From contig JAKVAZ010000008.1 in NCBI GenBank assembly GCA_022447225.1, forward strand, positions 322,643-386,642: 64,000 bases of DNA, written 5' to 3'. Every line of letters starts with the position of its first letter. Position 1 is the stretch's first letter. Origin of the DNA: Fuerstiella sp. GTDB taxonomy: Bacteria; Planctomycetota; Planctomycetia; Planctomycetales; Planctomycetaceae. The translations under genes and the position numbers were made by a program. Below the pieces are notes generated by a model. The model was not told the DNA's origin. It saw only the letters and a list, made by a program, of their open reading frames with translations, and made no database searches. This document shows, one piece after another, positions 17,717 to 26,743 of the stretch.

Positions 17717-18706
17717 ATGCGTTTCCTGCCAAATTTCCGCGCCCGAAGTGCGCATGGCTTCACGTTAATCGAACTGCTTGTGGTCATCGCGATTATCGCA
17801 ATCCTGATTTCTCTGCTGTTACCGGCTGTTCAGCAGGCTCGCGCTGCAGCGCGCCGGATCCAGTGCCGCAACAATCTCAAACAAATCGGGTTGGCACTGC
17901 ACAACTACCAGTCCGCCATGAACGTTTTTCCACCAGGGAGGCTCGATTTTCCCTATGTCTATTCGCCTCAGGCCTACCTGCTTCCGCACCTGGAACAGGC
18001 CAACCTCGAGGATCTGATTGACTATGATGTCAATTTCTTTGGCGCCGACGCACCAACATGGGGCAATGCAGTACCGGCGAGAATATCGGTTTCGATTTAC
18101 ACGTGCCCTAGTGACCAAAATGGTGTACCGGGTTCTGAGTTTGGAGCCACAAGCTACGTGGGTAACGTTGGTACCGGACTGATAGACAATGGTCGTCTGA
18201 CAACGTTCGGAGTCTCAGGCCCACTTCCGGACGGAGTTTTCTTTGAAGGCTCGAAGACAAAATTCCGGGACATCAGGGATGGAAGTTCAAATACCGTTGC
18301 GTTCAGCGAGATACTGCTGGGAAGTGGTGTTGCTTCGCCGTCGGGTAGCCCTCCGAACGACGCACAACGGGAACTGCTGCTGCTTCCGGGCGGTCCGCCC
18401 ACAACGGAGGCAGCCTGCACACCCGGCGGTGGTGGAACCTGGTGGGCTAATCGCGGCGTCCGCTGGATGCAGGGATCCTACGGATACGCTCTCTACAACC
18501 ATTTCTACGGTCCCAACTCTTCGACATATGACTGCAACAATCAATTTCGGACACATGCACTGACATCGGCGCGGAGTGCCCACTCCGGCGGAGTCACCGT
18601 GCTGTTGTGTGACGGCAGTGTTCGCTTTATCGGCGAGAACATCGACCTCGACACCTGGCGAGGCCTGGCAACTCGCAGTGGCGGGGAGATCCTCGGCGAA
18701 TACTGA
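17717..18706 (+). CDS. DUF1559 protein with type IV prepilin-like leader (H-X9-DG family)
   Basis: I start at ATG 17717 because the leader then has the usual short basic N-terminus; an in-frame TTG upstream gives 13 more residues. The 329-residue product has the prepilin signature [17 protein letters not shown] at about residues 14-30, which a prepilin peptidase would cut before Phe, followed by [14 protein letters not shown]. The C-terminal region ends with [18 protein letters not shown], the planctomycete H-X9-DG motif. These proteins are pseudopilin-like surface proteins, present in many copies in planctomycetes, of unsettled role. A hairpin (TGACGG at 18704-18709 with CCGTCA at 18715-18720) overlaps the stop codon but has no strong T tract. 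Confidence 0.93.
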   Translation: MRFLPNFRARSAHGFTLIELLVVIAIIAILISLLLPAVQQARAAARRIQCRNNLKQIGLALHNYQSAMNVFPPGRLDFPYVYSPQAYLLPHLEQANLEDLIDYDVNFFGADAPTWGNAVPARISVSIYTCPSDQNGVPGSEFGATSYVGNVGTGLIDNGRLTTFGVSGPLPDGVFFEGSKTKFRDIRDGSSNTVAFSEILLGSGVASPSGSPPNDAQRELLLLPGGPPTTEAACTPGGGGTWWANRGVRWMQGSYGYALYNHFYGPNSSTYDCNNQFRTHALTSARSAHSGGVTVLLCDGSVRFIGENIDLDTWRGLATRSGGEILGEY

Positions 18707-18840
18707 CGGAAATCCCGTCACAGTTTGCATGTTTTCATCCGCGTTCCGGTTTGGCGACATACCGGTTTCGCGGGATGAAACAGGCGTTTCATTGCTGCAA
18801 ATCGTGGTGACGTGCTGTAAACACCAAAAGGGAAAATCCA

Positions 18841-19632
18841 ATGATTCGGAACTGTTTGATACTTCTGCTGGTGTCTGCTTCATCAGTGCTGGCTCATGAT
18901 ACATGGGTTGAAACCAACACGAATCTGATCCGTACCGGCGATGCCGTCTACGTCGACCTGAAGCTCGGTAACCATGGCAACGACCATCGTGATTTCAAAC
19001 TGGCCAGCAAAGTCGGCTTACAGGGCTGCACACTCAATGTACTAAGCCCGGATGGAAAAAGTTACGATCTCAAGACTGAACTCTTCGATACGGGTTACGC
19101 TCCCAAAGAAGGATACTGGACGGCAAAGTTCGTTCCGGCACACCCAGGCTTGTACATGGTCGCTCATCAGCTGGATCGTGTTGTCAGTTACGCGCCCATC
19201 CGATCGATCAAGAGCGCAAAAACATTTTTCGTCGTGAGTCCGTCTCTGGACAGAGTCCCAATAGACAATCCAGGCTTCGATCAGGTACTGGGTCATTCAC
19301 TGGAGATTGTCCCGGTGGCCAGCCCGGTGACGCCGATGGGCCCCGGTCAACCAATCACCGTTCAATTGTTTTACAACGGAAAGCCGATGGCCAATGCCCG
19401 CGTTTCTTTTATCCCAAACGGACACCAGCTGAAGAAAGATTTTGATCCCGATTACGAACGAAAAACGGACATTGAGGGCCTGGCAACTTTTACTCCCAGA
19501 GCCGGAAACGCCTATCTTGTCGTAGCACACCACAAGGAGCCGGATGAAGCGGGCGAGAACTACGAAAGTACAAAGTATTCTGCCACGCTGACTGTTCTTG
19601 TGCCGGAGATCTGCCCCTGTTGTGGCGAGTAG
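18841..19632 (+). CDS. DUF4198 domain-containing exported protein
   Basis: The 263-residue product has a signal peptide (cleavage near VLA-HDTWVE) and begins its mature part with HDTWVET, the hallmark start of DUF4198 proteins, in which the N-terminal His can bind a metal. Two beta-sandwich halves follow; the second has an Ig-like GQPITVQLFYNGKPMANARVSF stretch (written here as two overlapping short motifs GQPITVQLFYNG and KPMANARVSF). The C-terminus ends in CPCCGE, a compact cysteine cluster. DUF4198 proteins are often linked to nickel/cobalt or other metal uptake. AAAGGGA precedes the ATG. It lies 134 bases after the DUF1559 gene on the same strand, a pairing seen often in planctomycetes. 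Confidence 0.85.
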   Translation: MIRNCLILLLVSASSVLAHDTWVETNTNLIRTGDAVYVDLKLGNHGNDHRDFKLASKVGLQGCTLNVLSPDGKSYDLKTELFDTGYAPKEGYWTAKFVPAHPGLYMVAHQLDRVVSYAPIRSIKSAKTFFVVSPSLDRVPIDNPGFDQVLGHSLEIVPVASPVTPMGPGQPITVQLFYNGKPMANARVSFIPNGHQLKKDFDPDYERKTDIEGLATFTPRAGNAYLVVAHHKEPDEAGENYESTKYSATLTVLVPEICPCCGE

Positions 19633-20186
19633 CATAATCATCCGGCGAGAATTACGGGTTGCTGAAAATCGCAGGTCATTATCACGTCTGCCCCCCCCCG
19701 TGGACAGGCACCTGCAACACGCAACTCAGCCGAATTCTCGTGTTGTGCCGATCAACTCCGGGACCAGTCTGCGAGCTTTTTCGGTACACCAAACGTTAAA
19801 CATCAGGGGTGTTGATACTCGAGTTCGCTTGGCGATTCATTGTCAGTTTGCAAATCCCTGGCAGGTAGACTCTCCACGTTCAGCTACCCTTCCGCAGTTA
19901 CCCTGATCTCGTACTTGATCGATCGAAATAACAATTGGTATTGTACCGTGCTGAGAACTTCGTTCTGGTACAGGGGACTTTGAGCCCACAACTCACACGC
20001 CGTCCCCGGCGTATCCAAACGGATGCACCGCGGGTCGCGCGGGGTCTAAAATCAACGTCATTCGCCGCGGCCCGGTGTACGACAGCTTTATCGATGCGCG
20101 AAACCTGCCTGCAGCAGGTGCAATCCACAGTTTAGACGCTTCGACGACAATCATCGGAGCAGAACTTTTCTGCAACAGGTGTTTTT
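19633..20186. other. Intergenic stretch containing one copy of a diverged repeat
   Basis: No gene is supported. A run of nine C residues occurs at 19691-19699. The copy of the repeat shared with 26515-26598 is at 19893-19976. Confidence 0.5.
19893..19976. repeat. Diverged dispersed repeat, copy A
   Basis: Aligned without gaps to 26515-26598, 64 of 84 positions agree (counted by eye). The best-kept blocks are CTTCGTTCT followed by GTACAGGG, and TCGATCG. Similarity appears to extend some 25 bases upstream with small gaps. Both copies lie in long intergenic regions 150-210 bases upstream of a plus-strand gene. Neither translates well, so it is not a protein domain. Confidence 0.6.
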
Positions 20187-20756
20187 ATGGCCGGAAAACA
20201 AAACGACATCTCTCACCAGACCGCCCTTGACCTTTTGCAGGACGGCAACGCCAGATACATGGCGGACCGGACAAGTCGCCCCAACGCCACACCCAGACGG
20301 CGTTTGGAGACGGGAAGCGGACAATGGCCTTTTGCCATTGTGCTGACCTGTGCCGATTCGCGAGTCACACCCGAATTGGTTTTTGATCAGGGAATCGGTG
20401 ATATCTTCGTCGCGCGTGTGGCCGGAAACGTAGCCACGAGTGAAGTCATCGGCAGTATTCAGTACGCAGTGCAGTACATTCATACTGAATTAGTCGTCGT
20501 GCTGGGGCATGAAAGCTGTGGGGCGGTGGATGCGGCCATCAGTCCACCAGACGACGCTCCCCAGGAACTGGGCCATCTGGTTGGGCAGATACAGAATGCC
20601 ATCGGTCAGGAACAAACGCTTCAGAAGGCTGTAGAAAAAAATGCGAAGACTCAGGCCACGGAACTAAGCAAAGCACTGACCGGAACTTCGATGTCACACG
20701 CAAAGGTCTGCGCGGCAACATACGGTTTGAGTAGCGGGGAAGTGACTTGGCTTTGA
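20187..20756 (+). CDS. Beta-class carbonic anhydrase
   Basis: The 189-residue product has all zinc and catalytic residues of beta carbonic anhydrases: Cys55, Asp57 and Arg59 in CADSR, and His108 and Cys111 in GHESCGAV. It reversibly hydrates CO2 to bicarbonate in the cytosol. AGGTG lies five bases before the ATG. The protein is somewhat shorter than the usual 200-230 residues. The end ATYGLSSGEVTWL is normal for the family, but the helix-strand stretch just before it (about residues 155-178) looks shortened or altered, which may be a small deletion or local frame change. There is no signal peptide. The gene seems monocistronic. Confidence 0.92.
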   Translation: MAGKQNDISHQTALDLLQDGNARYMADRTSRPNATPRRRLETGSGQWPFAIVLTCADSRVTPELVFDQGIGDIFVARVAGNVATSEVIGSIQYAVQYIHTELVVVLGHESCGAVDAAISPPDDAPQELGHLVGQIQNAIGQEQTLQKAVEKNAKTQATELSKALTGTSMSHAKVCAATYGLSSGEVTWL

Positions 20757-20906
20757 GTCGGTCAGCGCCAACCGCCCTCCCCACACAGGTTGATGTCCAG
20801 TATGACGATCCGGAACCATGAAATTCGCAGCAGTCTGTGCGGGTTTATCCGCGATGGTTTCGTGCTAAATCAAAGTTATGCGGACATCAACAACGCGTGA
20901 GAATCA

Positions 20907-21290
20907 ATGCCAATGGATGATACAGGCACACCTTCCGGGCCGATATTGATCCGCCATGAGGGCCACACTCCGCGCGAGCGCAGCACTTGCGGCTGGCGTG
21001 ACCGACTGATCAGCCACGAAGACGTTGCGACATCACCAGTGGCCTGGGCACATGCTGTGGATATCGACGGAGCCAAACTCCACTTTCACAAGCGTTCCAC
21101 AGAACTCTATTACGTTCTCGACGGCAGTGGCAGCGTCATCCTTGATGGCGTCGAGCAACTCGTTTCCAGGGGGTCTCTCGTTCACATTCCTCCAAATGTT
21201 GTTCACGGTGCCCGTGGACGGATGCGTGTACTCGTCGTTGGTGTTCCGGACATTGCGGATGACGACTACTTCGAGGTGGCGCAACAATGA
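20907..21290 (+). CDS. Cupin domain protein
   Basis: A 127-residue single-domain cupin. Motif 1 is HFHKRSTELYYVLDGSG with His59, His61 and Glu66; motif 2 is IPPNVVHGARG with His100. These four residues are the standard divalent-metal site, so the protein is likely a metal-binding small cupin with an enzymatic or sensing role. No helix-turn-helix or other domain is attached and there is no signal peptide. It lies between the carbonic anhydrase and DUF2238 genes on the same strand with gaps of 150 and 204 bases, so co-transcription is possible. The substrate is unknown. Confidence 0.88.
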   Translation: MPMDDTGTPSGPILIRHEGHTPRERSTCGWRDRLISHEDVATSPVAWAHAVDIDGAKLHFHKRSTELYYVLDGSGSVILDGVEQLVSRGSLVHIPPNVVHGARGRMRVLVVGVPDIADDDYFEVAQQ

Positions 21291-21494
21291 GGACACACAG
21301 CTCAACGCCCGAGCCAGGCACTTTTATTATCCGCCCCGAGTGTTGTCAGATGTTCTGCATCTAGTGTGAATTCAGAAGGACGCCTAACAATACAATCCAC
21401 CGGAGTTGCCGTCCGGTCCAAGTTGGAAATCAACGCCGCTGGTGGCAACCCGATCTTTGTGGTCGTTATGTTGCAAGGCCGGTTGAGGTGCAAC

Positions 21495-22103
21495 GTGAAA
21501 CAGTCGCTCACCCTTACCACGCTTCTGTTGCTCGGAATTTCACTGATTCGACCGATCTATTTGCGCGAGCAGTCTCTGCAGCATGCGCCGACCATGATCG
21601 CGATCATTGCCCTCTGGGCTGACTCACGTAACAACTGGATATCGGGCCGATCGTTCATCTGTTTCGTAATGTTCCTGTGGCTCCACATAATCGGTGCAAG
21701 ATACATTTACTCGTTCGTACCGTACGACAAATGGGCGGCCATACTCACCGGATCCACCGTGTCAGATTGGTTTGGCTGGAATCGGAACCATTTCGATCGA
21801 CTCGTCCATTTCCTGTTTGGTGTTCTATTCGTTATCCCGGCCACGGAACTTGCCGAACGCTACGGAAATCTCTCATGGAAATGGTCACTTGGCTTCTCAG
21901 TGCTTGTGGTTCTGTCGCTCAGCGCACTGTATGAAGTCATTGAATGGCTGTTAACGATCGTTATGACTCCTCGTTACGCGGAAGCGTACAATGGCCAGCA
22001 AGGTGACATATGGGACGCACAAAAAGACATGGCCCTCGCATTGGCTGGTTCAGCTGCCATGATGACTGTCCTGCTGATATTCCGCACACGAAAAGCAACA
22101 TAA
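21495..22103 (+). CDS. DUF2238 (YjdF-like) inner-membrane protein
   Basis: I start at GTG 21495, which has GAGGTG five bases upstream and gives 202 residues, the usual family length; a longer in-frame start at 21366 would add an unlikely hydrophilic leader. The product has about six hydrophobic segments. The family motifs are visible: HIIGARYIYSFVPYD in the middle, FDRLVHFLFG after it, and a late ALYEVIEWL plus NGQQGDIWDAQKDM before the last helix. DUF2238 proteins are integral inner-membrane proteins of unknown function. An intrinsic terminator follows 60 bases after the stop. Confidence 0.9.
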   Translation: MKQSLTLTTLLLLGISLIRPIYLREQSLQHAPTMIAIIALWADSRNNWISGRSFICFVMFLWLHIIGARYIYSFVPYDKWAAILTGSTVSDWFGWNRNHFDRLVHFLFGVLFVIPATELAERYGNLSWKWSLGFSVLVVLSLSALYEVIEWLLTIVMTPRYAEAYNGQQGDIWDAQKDMALALAGSAAMMTVLLIFRTRKAT

Positions 22104-22163
22104 CACCAGTGGATCAGAAACTTGTGAAGCGCAGCCGAAACGAGTTCTCCTCTTTTGTTCATT

Positions 22164-22192
22164 AAGCCCGGCAAAGATCTGAGGGCTTTTTT
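22164..22192 (+). terminator. Intrinsic terminator after the DUF2238 gene
   Basis: AAGCCC (22164-22169) pairs with GGGCTT (22183-22188) across a 13-base loop, followed by T residues to 22192. It is 60 bases after the DUF2238 stop. Confidence 0.7.
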
Positions 22193-22290
22193 GTGCGCCG
22201 AACGTCGAACAGCGGCCGGAACTGAGCCGATGCTGGTGGTTGTGAACGCGTCATCAGTCGGAATGGTTGAATTCCGAGCTTGATGTTGCT

Positions 22291-22380
22291 GTTAAGAAGG
22301 CTGTTTTCAGATAGAGATCGTATGAAGTCAGGGAGTGTCGGTCCCGCGTTTCAATCTGAAGCGAACTCTCCGAATTTGGC
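22291..22380 (-). pseudogene. Decayed copy of the 3' end of the exported propeller gene
   Basis: On the minus strand this stretch closely follows the last codons of the gene at 23886-26057. One frame reads RVRFRLKRGTDTP-stop-LHTIS, against RVRFELTRGLDTPRLHAIY in the intact gene, with a second stop soon after. The match fades upstream near 22380. It is therefore a remnant of a second copy of that gene, lying on the far side of the sialidase gene in the same orientation. Confidence 0.65.
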
Positions 22381-22489
22381 GATTCGTCAATCGAATCAGA
22401 CAGCCCCAAATCCGCCGACGCGCCCGTAAGTTCCTCCTCAATATTTGATCAAAACACTGACCTGGAACTTACTGAATCAGGCTTAGAAA

Positions 22490-23722
22490 CTACCTCCCGC
22501 CTTCTTTGACCCATTCTTCGTTGAACCACACGTGTTTGATGGTCTCGTTGGGTTTAGGCGTGTAGGTGTAGGTGACGTGGATCATACCGTCGCGGGTCTG
22601 GATAACGGTGGGGTACGAGGCATGGGGATTGTCATCGGGGGGCGTGTGATTGTCTTCGATGTTGCGGTGCCATTTCCACGTGGCTCCCTCATTGTCGGAG
22701 ATGTAAGCGGTTAACCGGGAGCGTCCATGGCGTCCGTCCCGTCCGTCGAGATCGTTGCACACAAGAATCCAGTGACCGTTGTGGAGCTTAGTGACCGACA
22801 CACTCGACTCAGGATTGCGAATTTTCAGGTCGTGGAAGTTGCCCCAGGTCTGACCGCCGTCCGTGGATTCCGCAGCACGGATGTAACGAAGCGGGCCTTT
22901 ATCGCGGCCGTAGGCCACGATCGTACCGTCCTTTTTCCGGATGAATGCGGGCTGGATCAGTCCGTAGTCAGCCATGGGCTCGCCATATTCCCACGTCTTG
23001 CCACCGTCTTCAGTGAAGCACGACAAAGAAGTGCAGTACACGTCCGAGTAAAGCCCGATCATCATGCGGTTGTCCGAGAGCATGATGGGCTGGCACCGGG
23101 GCATCCAGGTGAGCATGCCGGTGAGGCGTCCCCAGACACGATCCTGCCAGTCGGCCATATAGGTTTCGTCAATCCGCGCCATACGTACTCCGTGTTCCAG
23201 GCGTTTGCGGTACTTCTCTTCGAAATCGAACATCGTATCGAACTTCTCATCCACTCCTGCGGAGATCCTGTCCATCACGGTCACAAGATTCTTCGGCTGG
23301 CACATGATCGTGTCGTTCCATTCCCATGTGGGTGGTCCGTCGGCCTCGTAGGCGGTCGCGGTTCGGTATTGCAGCAGGTAGGTTTCCCGGGTGTTGGCCA
23401 GGGAGGAAATCCACCAGAGGTAGAGCCTGCCGGCGGGGTCGATGTAGAGAACGGGGTTCTGGTCCGGAAGATTCTGATTGTCTGCCATGACGAACGGCTT
23501 GCTCCACTTGGCTGCGCCTTTGCGCTTCCGCGCACCGCTGATGACGAGAGTGTCGTCCGTTTTCTCTCCCCGACCGTGGAACCAGGTGATGAGCAGATCG
23601 CCTTTAGGAGTTTCCACAAGACTCGAACTGTGGTTGTGCATCGGCTCCGGCGGAAACACGACTTCGTCGAAGAAGACAGGGTCAGCAGACGCGATGAGTG
23701 TCAAAAACAGCACTGGATTCAT
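22490..23722 (-). CDS. Exported sialidase-fold (BNR repeat) glycosidase
   Basis: I start at ATG 23722 (GGAG nearby), which gives a short signal peptide (MNPVLFLTLIASA) and 410 residues. The six-bladed sialidase-type propeller is shown by Asp-box repeats: TEDGGKTW, STDGGQTW and SDNEGATW. An early arginine-containing strand and the HNHSSSLVETPKGDLL stretch match the exo-alpha-sialidase-like BNR_2 group. Members cleave sialic acids or other sugar acids or act as lyases on glycans; the exact substrate is not evident. It lies 163 bases after the propeller gene on the same strand and may form a glycan-degrading pair with it. A long frame on the opposite strand is a shadow. Confidence 0.85.
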   Translation of the reverse strand: MNPVLFLTLIASADPVFFDEVVFPPEPMHNHSSSLVETPKGDLLITWFHGRGEKTDDTLVISGARKRKGAAKWSKPFVMADNQNLPDQNPVLYIDPAGRLYLWWISSLANTRETYLLQYRTATAYEADGPPTWEWNDTIMCQPKNLVTVMDRISAGVDEKFDTMFDFEEKYRKRLEHGVRMARIDETYMADWQDRVWGRLTGMLTWMPRCQPIMLSDNRMMIGLYSDVYCTSLSCFTEDGGKTWEYGEPMADYGLIQPAFIRKKDGTIVAYGRDKGPLRYIRAAESTDGGQTWGNFHDLKIRNPESSVSVTKLHNGHWILVCNDLDGRDGRHGRSRLTAYISDNEGATWKWHRNIEDNHTPPDDNPHASYPTVIQTRDGMIHVTYTYTPKPNETIKHVWFNEEWVKEGGR

Positions 23723-23885
23723 TCGAAGGACTCCCGTGTGCACACCGTCATACAGAGGAATTCAAACCCGCGACAAATACGTATGACCGTACTTTACGTT
23801 TCTGAATACGAGGGAGTCCAGGTACGGACCATGGGGACCGTTGCCGGAATTGTCCCGTACGTGTTGTGGAATGCTTCGCCGCTGT

Positions 23886-26057
23886 TTAAGAAGCGTGTTT
23901 CCGCAGGTAGATCGCATGGAGTCGGGGGGTGTCCAGTCCGCGTGTCAATTCGAAGCGAACTCGAAGCGGACTCTCCAGATCCGGCAGGTGCGTTCGGTGA
24001 GTGGTCCACTCCAAAGGAATATCATAACCGTCCTTCTCAATCGGCACTGCCTCTGCCGTCGTGAACCCCTCGATCGGTTGATTATCCGATGCAGACACCA
24101 ACTGAGCGGTCAGGCGTCCGCCTTTGGAAAGTCCGCTGACATTCACCACAAGCTGATATGGTCGCCATCCTTCCCTGGGTGGGTCTAACCCAATCGAGGT
24201 TACCTCGCCCGTTTGTGTTTCCGGATTGAGCTGAACACCGTACATTCGGTGACGTCCGACTTTGGCGAGTCCGACGCCGCCTTCACAGTCGTAGTAGATC
24301 CACCATTCGTTTCCCACTTCCAGAAAGCTGCCAATGTTGACACTCTCACGATCCCAGGATTGAGGGTTGGGAGCCAGATGAGTCCGCCGGGAGTTCCACA
24401 ATCCAAAGCTGATATTTTCTTTCTCCTCAGGCTCAACCACCCACCCGGTAAAACGCATACGATATCCCCTGTCCTCTGCTTCATGGTGGCCGACGAAAGC
24501 CCACCAATAATCCGACTCATGGAGGACCACGGCGGCACCGTGCAGGGTACTGTTGCGTGGCGTCGTATCGAAAGCATAGTGCCGGGCGTTATGAGGCGCC
24601 CGAACGAAGCGTAAGCCGTCCGGCGAAGTGGCCACATCCACGATGAAACCGTGCGGGCCCTGCGTGTGCAAAAATAACACATAGCGACGATCGGAAGGGG
24701 CAGCTTCGTCGCGGACAATGTTCAGAGGTAACTGGTATTCGTTACAGTTGGGTCCCGGCTGAAGTGAGAAGCAGATATTACCTGGCCTGCCTGCGAACTG
24801 AGCCACGCCGAGGTCAGGTTTTTTCCAGTGAATTCCATCAGGTGATTCGGCATAGCCTGCCCTGCCCTGCTGCAGCCGGAATGCATATCCGCCATACCAC
24901 ATTCGGAATCGCCCGTGTTCCTTGCGCACCGCCATCTGGCCAAGACAGCCTGCGTCCCAGCTTCCTGGCTCGCCTGGTTCGAGCACGGGTGTTTTGGGAT
25001 CCACCTTCCAGTCCGTTCCGTTTCGGGAAAAGGCGCGATAAATCCCAAACGTGGTTCTGCCGATGTCCTGACTGAATTCGTTGACCCCCATAAAGTACAT
25101 GTGGAAGCCCTGCTCATCACGGACCACACTGACGGCTGATGCTCCGGAATGCCGGTCTGAAGGATCCGGAACGTCGGCCTCATTCAACACAGGCTGGTCT
25201 TCGAAACGAGTCAGGGTGTATTCGACCTTTTGAGTACCGTTCAATTCCCAGTCCAGGTCCAGAAGAACCGGTAATGATCTGCGCCGGGTGGCCATTGGTT
25301 CCTGTGAGATTTTAAAGTGGTCGATGTCAATGATCTGCCCCGGATGGCGACTCTCGATGAATACGTAATCTTTCTGTCCTGGAGTCTCCGGAACCAGTTG
25401 CTGAATGGATCCGTGTCGGTTGTTTTGGTTCGCTGCATTTTTTTTGCGTTGAGCGGCAGTGATCGGCTGCTGCAAATCCAGCACATGTTGACCGTCACAG
25501 TAAACCTGAGCCGGGCCTTCCGCGTTGGAAATTTTCAGAACAAATGTATGCCAGTCACGGTGATCCAGACCTGCGATCGGAACTCGCTCTTCCCAGGGGG
25601 CGGCTGCATTGACGAGGAGATTCCACCCGGTGATTCCAAACGAGATCCCTTGTGTCGGACAGGCTCCCAGACTAAAGGCCCAGGTCCCCAGATTTTCACT
25701 CTTTATCCCCAGTGTGAACAACGTGCGGCCCGCTTCTCCGGAACACAGAATTTTAACCTGCAGAAAAACGGGACGGTCGTCCAGAGTTGAGACGGGTTGC
25801 TGACAACGCGAATAGAGGGCGTCGAGACTCGTTGTCAGCCGATGAAACGCAGGGAACTCCTGGTGTTCAAACGGATTGGTTTGCCAGTCACTCCAGATGT
25901 TTGTGAAGGAACTTCGGTCGTTCGCCGTTCCATACGGCTGCAGTCCACGGGTTGTTGTCACAGCCAGCTTCTTCGGATTAGCTGACTGTGACGTTCCGGA
26001 CAGTGCAGGCAATGCTGCCGCTGCTTTTACAAATTCTCTGCGACTGAAGGAGGCCAT
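23886..26057 (-). CDS. Tat-exported beta-propeller protein, GH32/GH43-like
   Basis: I start at ATG 26057, which opens a twin-arginine leader (SRREFVK at residues 5-11, then a hydrophobic stretch ending TSQSA); GAAGGAGG-like sequence is absent but the leader decides the start. The product has 723 residues. After an N-terminal LamG/concanavalin-like region (about 30-270) comes a five-bladed propeller with repeated SPDGIHW, SRNGTDW and TSPDGLRF motifs and an acidic WDAGCLGQMAV strand, as in GH32/GH43/GH130-like enzymes. A C-terminal beta domain closes the protein. It is presumably periplasmic and acts on or binds sugars. A fragment of a second copy lies at 22291-22380. Confidence 0.8.
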   Translation of the reverse strand: MASFSRREFVKAAAALPALSGTSQSANPKKLAVTTTRGLQPYGTANDRSSFTNIWSDWQTNPFEHQEFPAFHRLTTSLDALYSRCQQPVSTLDDRPVFLQVKILCSGEAGRTLFTLGIKSENLGTWAFSLGACPTQGISFGITGWNLLVNAAAPWEERVPIAGLDHRDWHTFVLKISNAEGPAQVYCDGQHVLDLQQPITAAQRKKNAANQNNRHGSIQQLVPETPGQKDYVFIESRHPGQIIDIDHFKISQEPMATRRRSLPVLLDLDWELNGTQKVEYTLTRFEDQPVLNEADVPDPSDRHSGASAVSVVRDEQGFHMYFMGVNEFSQDIGRTTFGIYRAFSRNGTDWKVDPKTPVLEPGEPGSWDAGCLGQMAVRKEHGRFRMWYGGYAFRLQQGRAGYAESPDGIHWKKPDLGVAQFAGRPGNICFSLQPGPNCNEYQLPLNIVRDEAAPSDRRYVLFLHTQGPHGFIVDVATSPDGLRFVRAPHNARHYAFDTTPRNSTLHGAAVVLHESDYWWAFVGHHEAEDRGYRMRFTGWVVEPEEKENISFGLWNSRRTHLAPNPQSWDRESVNIGSFLEVGNEWWIYYDCEGGVGLAKVGRHRMYGVQLNPETQTGEVTSIGLDPPREGWRPYQLVVNVSGLSKGGRLTAQLVSASDNQPIEGFTTAEAVPIEKDGYDIPLEWTTHRTHLPDLESPLRVRFELTRGLDTPRLHAIYLRKHAS

Positions 26058-26743
26058 ATCAGAATCCTTAACCTGTTCAACTCGTTGGTTGAAGTAATAA
26101 CACATGCCGGAGGAGATTATAGTATTTCGGCTTCCCATAGTGACAAAACGCAGATCGAATTCACGCGTCTAACGTTCCATGAAATTCCAAGCAGCCAGGA
26201 ACGCTTTATCCACGATAGCTTTGTGATAAATCAATGGCGCTGGTGGTATTGCTGTTTCTTCACCGGCATATTTCATGTTGCCTCAACGATACCTGACAAG
26301 AAGAAGCAGCTTCATTCGTTTTTTTGATCAGCGATGAATCCGGATAGCTGTTAACCGGTGCTCGGAGCCGTTCCGGGGATTAACGGCTTCTGGATGCCTG
26401 GCTCAGCGTCATCGGTCGGTTGACGTTCGCTGTGGGCGGGTTCGACCAACTCACGGTGGTGATCGGCGCATTCTGCACCTTCCCCGGCTGCTTTCCCACT
26501 GTCGATTACCCGCCTGCAGTTGCCGTGGTCGGGTCCTTGTTCGATCGTAATTACAGTTGTTATTCTGACTTGCTTAGATCTTCGTTCTCGTACAGGGAAC
26601 CTGTACTCCACCAACTTAAGCCCTGCAGACACTCCGCAGCCGTGACACCCCGGCGGCAGTCAACCCGGTCTCTGGTGCCGGTAAATCGTTCGTCACCCTG
26701 CAATGAAGCTCGATGACTGACTCAAAGGGATGAAGAGGAAATC
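26058..26743. other. Intergenic stretch containing the second copy of the repeat
   Basis: This region lies between divergent genes and holds copy B of the diverged repeat at 26515-26598, with a palindrome at its end. No protein gene is supported. Confidence 0.5.
26515..26606. repeat. Diverged dispersed repeat, copy B, ending in a 7-bp hairpin
   Basis: Positions 26515-26598 match copy A (19893-19976) at 64 of 84 bases. The end forms a perfect hairpin, GTACAGG (26590-26596), loop GAA, CCTGTAC (26600-26606); in copy A the second arm is lost. It lies about 140 bases upstream of the FG-GAP gene. It could be a remnant of a mobile element, a small RNA or a repeated regulatory element. Confidence 0.6.

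Larger units (their letters stand above)
22104..22489. other. Intergenic stretch with terminator and a gene remnant
   Basis: Between the convergent DUF2238 and sialidase genes. It holds an intrinsic terminator at 22164-22192 and a decayed copy of the end of the propeller gene at 22291-22380, both listed separately. The rest shows no structure. Confidence 0.5.

Noticed and set aside
19691-19699. A run of nine C residues after the DUF4198 gene
   Set aside because: A plain homopolymer in non-coding DNA; at most a site of sequence-length uncertainty.
22727-24064. A 445-codon plus-strand open frame opposite the sialidase gene
   Set aside because: It lies opposite the sialidase gene and runs into the end of the propeller gene, has no family motif, and its composition is that of an antisense shadow.
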